From positions 9,631,709 through 9,695,708 of the forward strand of contig CM064573.1 in assembly GCA_032716605.1 (NCBI GenBank): a stretch of DNA of 64,000 nt, written 5' to 3'. This DNA comes from Paralithodes platypus. Taxonomy: Eukaryota > Arthropoda > Malacostraca > Decapoda > Lithodidae. Under the pieces are notes generated by a model that made no database searches, had not been told where the DNA came from, and worked only from the letters and a program-made list of their open reading frames with translations. How positions within the stretch are numbered: the first letter of the stretch is position 1; each line of letters begins with the position of its first letter. Below are positions 30,061 to 39,969 of the stretch, piece by piece. A program made the position numbers and the translations under genes.

Positions 30061-31475
30061 ATTCCACATCCAAATGTCGTTCATCTACACTATATACAAG
30101 AGGTTTAAGGGATCTGGCATCTCAGATGTGTTGGTGGCAGCTGGTGTTATAGCAGACGGGTCTGTTGATCAGGCCCTTCGTGGAAAACATGTTAAGCGTG
30201 GGGTTCGCTGCTTGCGACTATTCTACGAGACTCTGGTCCACCATGTCATAGACAAACGTTTGGAAGATTCCCCTCTATCTGAAGAAGTAAAGGCATCCCT
30301 TGCCAAGCTTCGACATCCGATTGATGCACAGGAACTTGCAGATGAACATGCAGAGCTAGAGAGAAATGCTGAGCTGAAGGACCTCGTTAATGCTCTCTTC
30401 AAGGACTTTGAGGGTGCCCCACAAGCAGAATACTGGATGTCATTCATGGAAATGGTTGAGGTTCTAACTCAAAATATCCATGCAATCAGAACAAGCAACT
30501 GGACTGAGTTCAAGTCCTCACTCAAGCTCATGCTTCCTTTGATGCAAATCTATGATAATGACAAGTATGGTCGGCATCTCCCCGATTTCACCGCAGTGCT
30601 TGATACCCTTCCTGTCGATCAAGCTGCATTCATGGAGAGTGGTATGTTTGCACAGTCAATGACAGGAAAACCATATTCGTGTGTTGCCCTCGACATATGG
30701 ATAGAGTCAACAATGAATAAGGGCTCTAAGCTGAAGTCTGGTTGGTTGGCCATTCTGAACAATGAAAAGCAGCTCCTTTCAAACACTCGGAATGTGAATA
30801 ACATCAATTGGGTGAGAACAAAGGTCCATCGCCATGCTAATCGCAAGAAACAAGGAAAAGGGAAGCATGCTGATTGCTCGTCGAGTAAAATGAAGAAGGA
30901 TGAACAAGCTGTACAGGATATAAGCGCATGTCTCACTGAATTCAAGTGTGATCCATTTGACCATACAAACAAGACACTTCGATCCCTACAGTCAGGAATC
31001 CCAGCCTCAGACGCTCTCGCTGCCGACTTGAAATCGGCAAAGGAGGATGGCACAAGCAAACTGAAGCAGTTCTTGAATGAGAGAGTGTATTCCAAGACCA
31101 AGTCTCTCAACAACAGAGTTCCCCGTAGCAAGCGTTTGAACTTTTCAACTCAGGAATTGAAGAAAGCAGATGGTGAGAACCTGAAGGGAAAGACAGGAAA
31201 TGGAGCGTAATGCATTGGCCTCTGTTCTCGGACTGGTTGAAACGAGTGGTGCCCTCAAACTTCAAGAAGTCCTGCAGCATCGTGTTACAGCAGAGTGCCT
31301 TTCCATCTTCAACGTCAATGGAACCATCCGTAAGGCACAGAAAAGCAAGCTTCAACAAAAACTAACTATGACTGTCATTCCAGAGCCTGATGTATACACG
31401 TCTATTATTGATATGGGCCTCACTTCCCCCATCCATACCACTACCTACAAATCCGCAGGCAGAGAACAACAGTGA
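30061..31475 (+). pseudogene. Long-TIR transposon protein, central part after the BEL/Pao insertion (copy 1)
   Basis: Continues the frame broken at 18390: FHIQMSFIYTIYKRFKGSG, VLVAAGVIADGSVDQALRGK and RGVRCLRLFYETLV. Together with GDHPLYVL before the LTR these resemble the DUF6589-type region of transposase-like proteins in invertebrates and fungi (family assignment from memory, not searched). Later VDQAAFMESGMFAQSMTGKP and CVALDIWIESTMNKGSK. A frameshift near 31200 leads into MERNALASVLGLVETSG. The sequence then jumps at about 31410 (IIDMG) to the 3' segment shared with copy 2, so the XPG/FEN-like region is deleted here. This segment is absent from copy 2. Confidence 0.6.
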
Positions 31476-31557
31476 TGATAGCAGCGAAAGTGAGGACAGT
31501 GATTCTGATAGTGGCTCATACAGTGAATCATGTAGTGACAGTGAAGTGGCAGATTAG
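31451..31557 (+). pseudogene. Acidic C-terminal tail encoded inside the right TIR (copy 1)
   Basis: In one frame the TIR encodes NPQAENNSDDSSESEDSDSD, then a further Ser/Asp/Glu-rich run, ending EVAD and TAG at 31555. The upstream deletion has put it out of register. Copy 2 has the same tail (48953-49059, ending EVED). Acidic Ser-rich tails are plausible in nuclear proteins. No function is claimed. Confidence 0.5.
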
Positions 31558-31892
31558 TATGTACAATTAGTATAATACAATACAATAACAATACAATATA
31601 CAATACAATACAATAACCATTCCAGTGGATTTGTAATGCCAGAATTACCGGTAGTGAAAAAGGACACCTCATTCGTCCTTGTAGCTCATCTGATGCCAGA
31701 GATATTACATTTCATGTTTTTCAAGATGGCGTTGGCTGCAAATTTGAATATTGGGCTCTAGCAGAGTTAGCCGTCATTTTTCAGAGGGGCATAGGAGCTA
31801 ATTTTCCTTTAAAATGGTTCAGGTTGTCAAATCCATCGAGAGAAAAAGGTAGGAACAAAATGGTCACGGATTCCAAGCAAATGACCCTACTA
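31453..31892 (+). repeat. Right TIR of long-TIR transposon copy 1
   Basis: Complement of 15838-16270, ending GACCCTACTA. Includes (AATAC)n-like tracts at 31574-31612 and a small ACCGGT insertion near 31648 not in the left TIR. Confidence 0.85.
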
Positions 31893-32440
31893 AATTGGCA
31901 AATATCAGGATGTCTTTCAATTATCTTAATGAAAACACCATGAAACAAATAATAATGGCAATAATAAGACCCAGGATGGAATATGCATCTGTAGTGTGGT
32001 CCCCTCACATGAAGAAACATATCCACAAAATTGAGAGGGTACAGAGAGCAGCTACGAGGATGATCCCAGGTTTGGAAAATTTGGAGTACCAAGAGAGGCT
32101 CGAGAGATTGAATCTACCTACACTGGAACAGAGAAGGAAGCGAGGACAGCAAATTCAGATATACAAATGTGTTAGAGGTATTGACAAAATCGACCAAGAA
32201 AACTTCATAGAGAGGGATGGAGGTGAGAGAACAAGAGGTCACAGCTACAAACTGAAAGTGCCTAATAGTAAATCTGATCTGAAAAGTAAAAGATTTCCTA
32301 CCAACTCGATTAGTGGGTGGAACAAATTGCCAGCCGAAGTAGTGTCTGCACCATCAGTGCATAGTTTCAAAGCACGGTATGACAAACATATCTTAGGAGG
32401 CGGGAATTAACGAGAATGCTCACTCCCGCAAATACAACTA
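31893..32440 (+). pseudogene. LINE C-terminal fragment, right part of the interrupted LINE
   Basis: An open frame (about 31895-32410) reads FNYLNENTMKQIIMAIIRPR, MEYASVVWSPHMKKHIHKIE, RVQRAATRMIPGLENLEYQE and KRFPTNSISGWNKLPAEVV, the standard C-terminus of CR1/Jockey-type LINE RTs in arthropods. It ends GGGN, stop TAA. The 3' UTR is short, with AACTAGTGTAAGTACAT twice, and then merges into the minisatellite. Nothing of the RT palm is present between this and the endonuclease fragment at 15707-15837. Confidence 0.8.
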
Positions 32441-32785
32441 GTGTAAGTACATACAACTAGTGTAAGTACAAATACACACAAATAGACAGCTACACAATCA
32501 GACACACACAAATAGACAGACACAAATAGACAGACACACACAAAAATAGACAGCTACACAATCAGACACACAAATAGACAGACACATACAAACAGACACA
32601 CACAAATACACACAAATAGACAGCTACACAATCAGACACACACAAATAGACAGACACACACAAATAGACAGCTACACAATCAGACACACACAAATAGACA
32701 GACACATACAAACAGACAGACACACAAATACACACAAATAGACAGCTACACAATCAGACACACAAATAAACAGATACACACAAAT
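32441..32785. repeat. ACACAAATAGACAG minisatellite, right part
   Basis: Same units as 14740-15706, including several copies of the CAGCTACACAATCAGACAC variant. I interpret the two blocks as one array split by the nested insertions. Confidence 0.9.
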
Positions 32786-33361
32786 CGTGAATAATGAATA
32801 TTAGGAATGTTTCCCAAATAACATGGTGATTTTCAGCACTCAAACTCTAGATATTTCGGAAACTTACTAAATAACTATATGTCTTTGTAATATGAAATCA
32901 CAAGTATTTTTTCCGCTCTTTTCGATGGTTCATTCAGAAATATTCTATCATCAATAATGGAGTTTATAGAAATATTCTAAAATTATAGTTTTCCGCTTAT
33001 AGAACACGGCCATCGGGCCGAATATATTCACTCCCTGTTGGTTTTAGACCATAAGAATTACTTTTTTATACACTTTATTATACATACTGTATATACAATT
33101 ATGAAAAGGTATTTTATAACTTTAAGGTAAAAAAAAACGCAAAACCTCGAATTTTCATCGAAAATAAAAAATCCGTCCGGACAATTTCAAGAGCATTTTC
33201 AGTGACAACATAATTTTTTAGGAGTGCTTTAAATAATATAATAAAAAGTTACATCCCATAAACATTTTATATTGTATGAATATTTTCATCCCCATCATGC
33301 AAAGAATAATACAAAACAAGAACCAAGTTTCTACCACTAAAACCTAATTTTATTACAACTA
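32786..33361. other. Unannotated AT-rich interval
   Basis: No open frame, promoter-like box or repeat family recognised in about 575 bp. Confidence 0.5.
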
Positions 33362-34515
33362 TTTGTTGTAACCTGCGCACATCGATGACTTACATGAACA
33401 ATGGCGGCCTCCAAGAATTAGACAGCATAATCCGAGAAGCAGTGACCAGCATCACCAACGTGGAATTTAAAGAACGGGCCTGGACACAAGCCACCCTTCC
33501 TGTCCGCCTCGGGGGCTTGGGCATACGGAGAGCCTCGGATATTGCCTCCCCAGCCTTTATCTCTTCCCTCATCGCGACCAACGACCTCGTATTGTCCATC
33601 CTTTATTCTAAACCCGGAATGACACTTAATGGGGACGTAACAGCAGCGATTAACACCTGGAAGGGAAGTACAGGAGTAGAGGAGGAGCCTCAGGGTGCCT
33701 CCAGGAGCAAGCAGAAAGCGTGGGATACCATCTCGGCGAAGAAAACTCAAGAAAATCTCCTAACCAATGCAGACCAGGTTGCAAAAGCACGCCTGCAGGC
33801 AGCCGCCCGTTCGGAGAGTGGCTTGTGGTTACACGCCATCCCCATCCCACCTCTTGGAACTCACTTGGATGCTGAAGCGCTCCGGGTCGCCATCGCGCTC
33901 AGAGTGGGTGCGGCAGTTTGTCACCCACACACTTGCAAGTGTGATGGGAGGATGGATGCTCAAGGTCACCATGCCTTGTCATGTAATTACAACGCAGGCC
34001 GCCTGCCAAGACACTCTGCACTAAATGATGTCATAAAATGGGCCCTGCAGAGTGCTAACTGTGCATCAATCCTCGAACCACATGGACTTCACAGAGAAGA
34101 CGGCAAACGGCCAGATGGGATGACCACTTTCCCTTACAAGAATGGCCGGTGCCTCGTGTGGGATGCCACATGTGTTGACACTTTCTCCACAACCAACGCC
34201 GACGAAGCAGGTGAAGCCGCCCGGATAGCAGAAAATAAAAAGCGAGAAAAATATCAAGCCATCGCCAGAATTCATCAGTTCGAGCCCCTGGCATTCGAAA
34301 CTTCAGGAGTCTTCGGCCCTACCACCCTTAAGATGGTGAATGAAATAGGCCGTAAAATCAGAGAAGTTTCAGGAGAACCCCGGGAAACCCTCTGGCTCAA
34401 GCAAAGACTAGGGATGGCTATCCTCCGGGGCAATGCCACCAGCGTCATGAGCTCAGTTCGACAGGACTGGGTCATGCCACTGCGTGAGGCCCCGGCAGGA
34501 GTGGTGTATCCGTAG
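33362..34515 (+). CDS. LINE C-terminus with restriction-like endonuclease, 5'-truncated but open
   Basis: A 376-codon frame from ATG 33385 (open from about 33362) with no stop. The N-terminal part WTQATLPVRLGGLGIRRASD follows the RT in this LINE group. At residues 184-200 a C-x-C-x8-H-x4-C knuckle (CKCDGRMDAQGHHALSC) precedes a restriction-like endonuclease: RHSALNDV, KRPDG (241-245), then LVWDATCVDT with D260 and D265. This PD-(D/E)xK arrangement is found in R2/R4/NeSL-type and related LINEs, which use it instead of an APE endonuclease. The RT itself is missing, so it is a 5'-truncated insertion. ATG 33385 is not a native start. The intact frame suggests a young insertion. Confidence 0.75.
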
Positions 34516-35067
34516 TCTTTCCACAGTAGGGTAAAACAAAACATAAACTTTATTTGTATGTAACATGTGTGATGCACATTAATAAAAGGGGATGTGTCGG
34601 ATGGTTGAAAGCCACAGTTGCTCGCGCGTTTGGGGCTAGCAACACGTATTATGAAAAACATGCATCCTCCTTCATTCACTGTCCCCCCCTTCACTCACTC
34701 AACCCCACAATTTGCCGGAGGATAACAGGTTTTTCACAATACGTAGACGGAGGTCTTTTAAAAAAAAAAAAAAACTATTTGTGTATCCGTATAGCGGCTA
34801 TAGCCTATACGATAGCATACTGTAGATCGTCTCTGGGACGCTAATTTCTTGAGCACGTACACGGTGACGATATCCAAGCCTTTATATGTTATTTTCAATG
34901 CTATATGAGTTAATTTCACTCATATATAGACACAAATTGAACATAAAATCACCGGAAATTTAAATATCCGAGGTGGCCGAACTTACAAGCGCTGAGAAAA
35001 ATCAATACTGGAATATAATTATTTCCTTAGACCTTTGTTATCAAATTGTTTTTGGGCTTACAATGTT
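34516..35067. other. LINE 3' UTR and unannotated DNA
   Basis: The first ~60 bp (to AAAGGGG near 34590) may be the 3' UTR of the preceding LINE. The remainder, with a poly-A run at 34762-34774, has no recognised content. Confidence 0.5.
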
Positions 35068-35071
35068 TTAA

Positions 35072-35391
35072 GGGGAGATTCCACTTGAGGGATTTTTTTC
35101 TTGACTCCTTTCTCCCTCATGTTTAGCCTCATTGTTTTTCTAATTTTAAGACGTTTGCCCCATTATTTTGACGATTTTAAGAACTTTCGCCTCATTTCTG
35201 TCAATTTTAAGACTTTTCGTGCCATTTAGGTGTCGATTTTTTCCTGGCGAGCGATAGAGAGCCTGTAATTTAAGAGGAACCGGCCGGGACATTTTTCTAC
35301 CGAAAAATGTACAAATTTATCTTGAAAGGGGGTCTAGGGGCTGTAATGTTAAGCTTGATGGAAGTCTAGGGAACTAACTAAAAACCTCCCC
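35072..35391 (+). mobile_element. MITE family D, TTAA-flanked
   Basis: TTAA at 35068-35071 and 35392-35395. GGGGAGATTCCACTTGAGG to AAAACCTCCCC. One of the cleanest copies. Confidence 0.85.
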
Positions 35392-35573
35392 TTAAGTTAT
35401 ATCACGTCATTCCTCGTTTCTTCAGCTTCTCACAGCCGTTGGAAAGAACAATTTGCACATTTCGGTGATTTATGCCAAATATTTTATTTCGGAAGGCACG
35501 AATCGCCCCTTGGTGCATTTAGAGGGTCGTATGGGAGGAACCTAGTGCGTCTTCTGGTGAGAAAGAGGGTTAA

Positions 35574-35793
35574 CCCTTTGAGGATCTTGACGCATTTCAG
35601 CAGTTTCTTCTCGCAATGATTAGGCGATTTTATGCAGCTTAGAAAGGAACTGTGGGAATCAAAAGGGTAAATACTGTAGGCTACTATCTCAATTACCCCT
35701 CTGACTCCCATATACTCTTTCTAATCTGAATAAAAACCATCTAATAATAGCCAGAAAACAGAAAAAGAAACGCGTCATCGGATCTTGAAATGG
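35574..35793. mobile_element. MITE family C variant, TTAA-flanked
   Basis: TTAA at 35570-35573 and 35794-35797. Termini CCCTTTGAGGATCTTGACGC and GCGTCATCGGATCTTGAAATGG. The core TAGGCGATTTTATGCAGCTT is shared with family C. Confidence 0.75.
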
Positions 35794-35949
35794 TTAATAA
35801 AGGAAATAGATCGAAAGATATATTGATATGAACAGGGGAAAGGTCGGTAGATGGGAAGTATATAATAAACTGTGCAGGGAAAGGAGAGCACAAAACTATC
35901 AATATGTGGAATAAATGTTCAACAAATTAAATCTGCCGTACATAGTGTC

Positions 35950-37060
35950 GTTTGGCCGTCGTCCTTCATTATGCTGCCGTTGTCCTTCATTATGCTGCCG
36001 TTGTCCTTCATTATGCTGCCGTTGTCCTTCATTATGCTGCCGTTGTCCTTCATTATGCTGCCGTCGTCCTTCATTATGCTGCCGTTGTCCTTCGTTATGC
36101 TGCCGTTGTCCTTCATTATGCTGCCGTTGTCCTTCGTTATGCTGCCGTTGTCCTTTGTTATGCTGCCGTTGTCCTTCGTTATGCTGCCGTTGTCCTTCGT
36201 TATGCTGCCGTTGTCCTTCGTTATGCTGCCGTTGTCCTTCATTATGCTGCCGTTGTCCTTCGTTATGCTGCCGTTGTCCTTCGTTATGCTGCCGTTGTCC
36301 TTCGTTATGCTGCCGTTGTCCTTCGTTATGCTGACGTTGTCCTTCGTTATGATGCTGTTGTCCTTCGTTATGCTGCCGTTGTCCTTTGTTATGCTACCGT
36401 TGTCCTTCGTTATGCTGCCGTTGTCCTTAGTTATGCTGCCGTTGTCCTTTGCTATGCTGCCGTTGTCCTTTGCTATGCTGCCGTTGTCCTTTGTTATATT
36501 GCCGTTGTCCTTTGTTATGCTGCCGTTGTCCTTTGTTATGCTGCCGTTGTCCTTCGTTATGCTGCCGTTGTCCTTCGTTATGATGCTGTTGTCCTTCGTT
36601 ACGCTGCCGTTGTCCTTTGTTATGCTACCGTTGTCCTTCGTTATGCTGCCGTTGTCCTTAGTTATGCTGCCGTTGTCCTTTGCTATGCTGCCGTTGTCCT
36701 TTGTTATACTGCCGTTGTCCTTTGTTATGCTGCCGTTGTCCTTTGTTATGCTGCCGTTGTCCTTTGTTATACTGCCGTTGTCCTTTGTTATGTTGCCGTT
36801 GTCCTTTGTTATGCTGCCGTTGTCCTTTGTTATGCTGCCGTTGTCCTTTGTTATGCTGCCGTTGTCCTTTGTTATACTGCCGTTGTCCTTTGTTATGCTG
36901 CCGTTGTCCTTTGTTATGCTGCCGTTGTCCTTTGTTATGCTGCCGTTGTCCTTTGCTATGCTGCTGTCGTCCTTCGTTACCCTGCCGTTATCCTTCGGTA
37001 CCTTGCCGTCGTCCTTCGTAATGCAGCCGTCGTCCACCATTATCCTGCCATCATCCGTTG
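35950..37060. repeat. 21-bp tandem array, about 52 units
   Basis: Unit GTTATGCTGCCGTTGTCCTT plus C or T. 21 bp is seven codons and the unit contains no stop in several frames, so ~400-codon frames run along it (heptads PLSFVML, AVVLRYA, and GSITKDN on the other strand). Blocks of variants (TTCAT, then TTCGT, then TTTGT) follow each other left to right, and a longer block with GATGCTG and TACCG variants is itself duplicated (about 36345-36500 and 36580-36700). No start context, domain or flanking exon supports a gene. Confidence 0.9.
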
Positions 37061-37484
37061 CCGTGCATATGTCGTTCCGAGCTATGCCCCGCAATCCTGC
37101 CCCGTTCGCCGTACACTGTGACATCATCATAAGTCTGTCCTAGGTCCGTCGTTGAACGTTATGTTACCGTTGTTACACCATCTTCCCAAGGTTCATCCAC
37201 TCAAAAATCGGCCCCATTTTACTCTGATTACCGCCGATGTCAGAGTCGTGGCCGTCGCGGCAAAATTCATAAATATGATAAGTATTCATTAGTCCTTTTA
37301 ATCTCTCTCTCTCTCTCTCACCAATATCTCTTTCTCTCTCTCTCCTTTTTCTCCCCCACCAATCTCTCTTTCTCTCTCTCTCTGGCTGTCACAAACACCT
37401 TGAAGGTCTCACAGGTTCAAGCACGCCCTCCCAAAACTTATTCCACGACTATAATTGTTTGGTAATTATTTTTACACATAACCC
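37061..37484. repeat. Array edge, unannotated DNA and (CT)n
   Basis: Degenerate array end to about 37140, then unremarkable sequence with two (CT)n tracts at about 37301-37320 and 37335-37383. Confidence 0.6.
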
Positions 37485-37690
37485 TTACAGTATTAGAGGA
37501 CGCATTTTCACGTTATTTTGACTAACCATAGAAGATTTGTTTTCAGATTTGCAAGGCCCTTTAAGAATCAAATAGGTACAATTGATCTTTAATTAACCCT
37601 CTGACTTCTACAATGCCTTCCTAAACTGCATAAAATCCTCTACTGATAGCCAGGATAAAAACAAGAAAACGTCCTAGTATCTTTAAAGTG
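37485..37690. mobile_element. MITE family C-like, degraded
   Basis: AACCCTTACAGTATTAGAGG at the left and ACTGATAGCCAGGATAAAAAC with AACGTCCTAGTATCTTTAAA at the right resemble diverged family C ends. Confidence 0.5.
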
Positions 37691-37839
37691 TTGATTCTTC
37701 AGTATTATTTATTTTTATGTTAATTGATAAAATATAATAATTTATAGAAGTGAGCTGACAATTCTGTAATTATGAATAGGAGTAGCCTAGTCAAAAGACC
37801 TAACCTATATTAACCTCTTGAGGCTTATAACGTGATAAG

Positions 37840-38033
37840 CCGGAGTCACACGAGCCCTTTCTCGAGCAATTTTGGTCTGGCAGATTCAAAAATTACACCT
37901 TATCATAATTTAACCGCCTAACATACTCTACCTTCAGTCTAGTTACCGATACTAGTGCAAAACAGTCCCGATATATTACGAGAAAAACTTGATCATGGAA
38001 AATTGACGGAAAACTCGCTCGTGTGACAGCGGC
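37840..38033. mobile_element. MITE family B
   Basis: CCGGAGTCACACGAGCCC to GCTCGTGTGACAGCGG, with CGATACTAGTGCAAAACAG in the interior. Confidence 0.75.
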
Positions 38034-38068
38034 TTTATGACAGTATAGTCGCCATGGTTATCATTAAG

Positions 38069-38285
38069 CTGGTATCACACGAGAGACTTTATGGCCAACA
38101 TTCGATGATCAACATTTTTCTGGCAACATGTACTGTATTTGATATTTTACACTGATATCGGAAACTAGACTGATGATAGATGAATTTAGGTGATATACTG
38201 TATATGTTTTAAATGTTTACCTCATAAGCTGCCAGACCAGTGTTGAGGATAACTGTTGAGGGAAAAAGTGCTCGTGTGATACCGG
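38069..38285. mobile_element. MITE family B
   Basis: CTGGTATCACACGAGAGAC to GCTCGTGTGATACCGG. Only about 35 bp from the previous copy. The interior AACATTCGATGATCAACATT is well conserved. Confidence 0.8.
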
Positions 38286-38503
38286 TTTTAGACGATTTGT
38301 ATACAGTTTAGAAAGGATATCTAAGAATCAAAGAGGTAAATACTATCTCAATCAACTCTTTTAGCTCCCACATCTTCTTCCTAAGCTGAATAAACTCGTC
38401 TAATGATAGAACCCTTCAACAGCACATACGAACCCCCGAAATGTAAACGTTAGGTAAAGAAATAATGAGAAGATTCCATTTAGTTCGGGATAGCTTCGAA
38501 ACC
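38286..38503. mobile_element. MITE family C core fragment
   Basis: TTAGACGATTTGTATACAGT and ACTCGTCTAATGATAG are the inverted sub-terminal motifs of family C, but the outer termini are missing. Confidence 0.5.
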
Positions 38504-38507
38504 TTAA

Positions 38508-38890
38508 GGGGGGTCACCGGCTTTATTTTTATCTTTCTCTCCTTTTCTCTCTTTCCCTGACTTGTATCCATTCGGCCCCATTCAGCCAACTGTTTTAAGA
38601 CGCTTATCCCCATCCAGGTGTCAATTTCTTCCTGGCGAGCGATAGCGAGCCAGCATTGTATGGAGAAATCCGGCTTCGCCGGAGAAATGTTTCTATCGAA
38701 AAATTTACAAATTTAGCTTGCTGTCAAAAACAAAAATATATATATGGTGGCTCGCTACCGCTCGCCAGGAAAATATTGACACCTGGATGGGGGTAAACGT
38801 CTTAAAACAGTACCGTAGGCTGAATGGGGCCGAATGGATACAAGCCAAAGAGAGAGGGAGAGAAAGAGAAAAAAAGCGAGGTGGGCTCCC
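38508..38890. mobile_element. MITE family E, fold-back, TTAA-flanked
   Basis: TTAA at 38504-38507 and 38891-38894. GGGGGGTCACCGGC at the left, GAGGTGGGCTCCC at the right. Inner hairpin TCCGGCTTCGCCGGA. Confidence 0.85.
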
Positions 38891-38964
38891 TTAAGGCCAC
38901 GATATATGTCCTTTAAGTGTAAGTATAATTTTGTATTTGTGTGAATATCGTCATTAACTAAGTG

Positions 38965-39590
38965 TAACCCTTTCGGAACGATGACGCCATTTTTTAATTT
39001 AATTCTGGCTGACATTAAACAATTTTATGTCATTTAACCCTTACGCTGCGGGTTTATTTGCGCTATTTAGCGCATATTCAGGCACTCCTGAATGATTAAT
39101 CAAGTATCTGCATTAAATGAACTGTATTCTGCCAAAAACTAGGCGAAAATAGCTTCAAAATGACACCAGAACAAGCTTCGTAGGGGGTGGGGTTCACCCG
39201 CAGCATTGCCATAGTATTCGGGAAAACTCGCTAATTACCAGCTCTTGCTCGCTCGGCAACACTGTTGAGACAGCCTAGACCACAGCCTACCTCAGTGAGC
39301 GGCTGGTTGCTCTGAGGGTCGGACGGAGGTCCCTCACGCTCCCGCTCACTGACACTCGATTTCTACGGCTTTTACAGGCTTTTAAAGCCTAGAAATTGCT
39401 CTAAATTGCCTATGCGTTCTGGAACGTCACCCGCAGCCAATGGGTTAAGAAGACTTATGTTTTGTAGACAATTTATTGAGACTTACTCCTTTGAGTACTG
39501 AGTGTCTGAGTAATTACTCCCTTAAGTCCCAGGGGTATGTTATAAGCTAAATAAAATTGTCCAATGGCAACCAGGTTATCACAAGTTAAT
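38965..39590. mobile_element. MITE family C-like element interrupted by family G
   Basis: AACCCTTTCGGAACGATGACG and TTCTGGCTGACATTAAACAATT at the left and AAATTGTCCAATGGCAACC at the right are family C-like. The interior is interrupted at a TTAA by 39038-39444. Confidence 0.55.
39038..39444. mobile_element. MITE family G, TTAA-flanked
   Basis: 407 bp between TTAA at 39034-39037 and 39445-39448. Terminal inverted repeats CCCTTACGCTGCGGGT and ACCCGCAGCCAATGGG. Single copy in this window. No coding capacity. Confidence 0.8.
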
Positions 39591-39969
39591 ATATCCACTT
39601 ATATACAGCTATGCCTCTGTCCTTATTACAAAAATACTCGTACACGCACATATTATATATATTATATGCTGTTTGGTACCGGTACTTGTATGCTGCTGCT
39701 GTACAGTACATATCATTATACAAAGAACAATTTCCACTAATAAATATACGTTACCTCGTAAGTTATTAAGAATGTAGGTATGTATTTTGATCATTATACT
39801 CTAAAGGCACACTAATTTACTATTCTTCATTATCATCACTCTCTCTCTCTCATTACCACACCTATTCCGTGCTGTCATTTACCTAGGCCGACACCTGTAA
39901 TAACCACACCTGTCCAACTCTTCCACGTTCTTCCTCCTCTTCTTCTTCTTCCTCCTCCTCCTCCTCCTG
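39591..39969. other. Unannotated interval ending in (CTT/CTC)n
   Basis: Nothing recognised until a TCTTCTTCTTCC/CTCCTCCTCC tract at about 39933-39968, which matches the tail-type repeat of the LINE that follows. Confidence 0.5.

Larger units (their letters stand above)
15838..31892 (+). mobile_element. Long-TIR DNA transposon copy 1 (Academ-like?), hosting BEL/Pao
   Basis: Bounded by inverted termini beginning TAGTAGGGTCATTTGCTTGG and ending with its complement. The TIRs are about 435 bp (15838-16270 and 31453-31892). Without the BEL/Pao insertion it is about 4.4 kb. It encodes a broken transposase-like protein with N-terminal Cys/His modules and a large central domain of the type widespread in invertebrate repetitive 'uncharacterized' proteins. 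A second, differently deleted copy is at 46215-49393. The 3-bp TSD of that copy, its XPG/FEN-like C-terminal region and the long TIRs suggest the Academ superfamily. This copy lacks a clear TSD (TAA left, AAT right). Confidence 0.75.

Noticed and set aside
30017..31210. Possible host gene encoding a nuclear protein
   Set aside because: It lies between long inverted repeats, has a second damaged copy at 46.2-49.4 kb, and resembles transposase-type proteins; treated as a mobile element.
35872..37143. Three ~400-codon frames over the 21-bp array, possible repeat protein
   Set aside because: All frames are open because the unit is 21 bp without stops. No start context, signal or conserved flank favours one frame.
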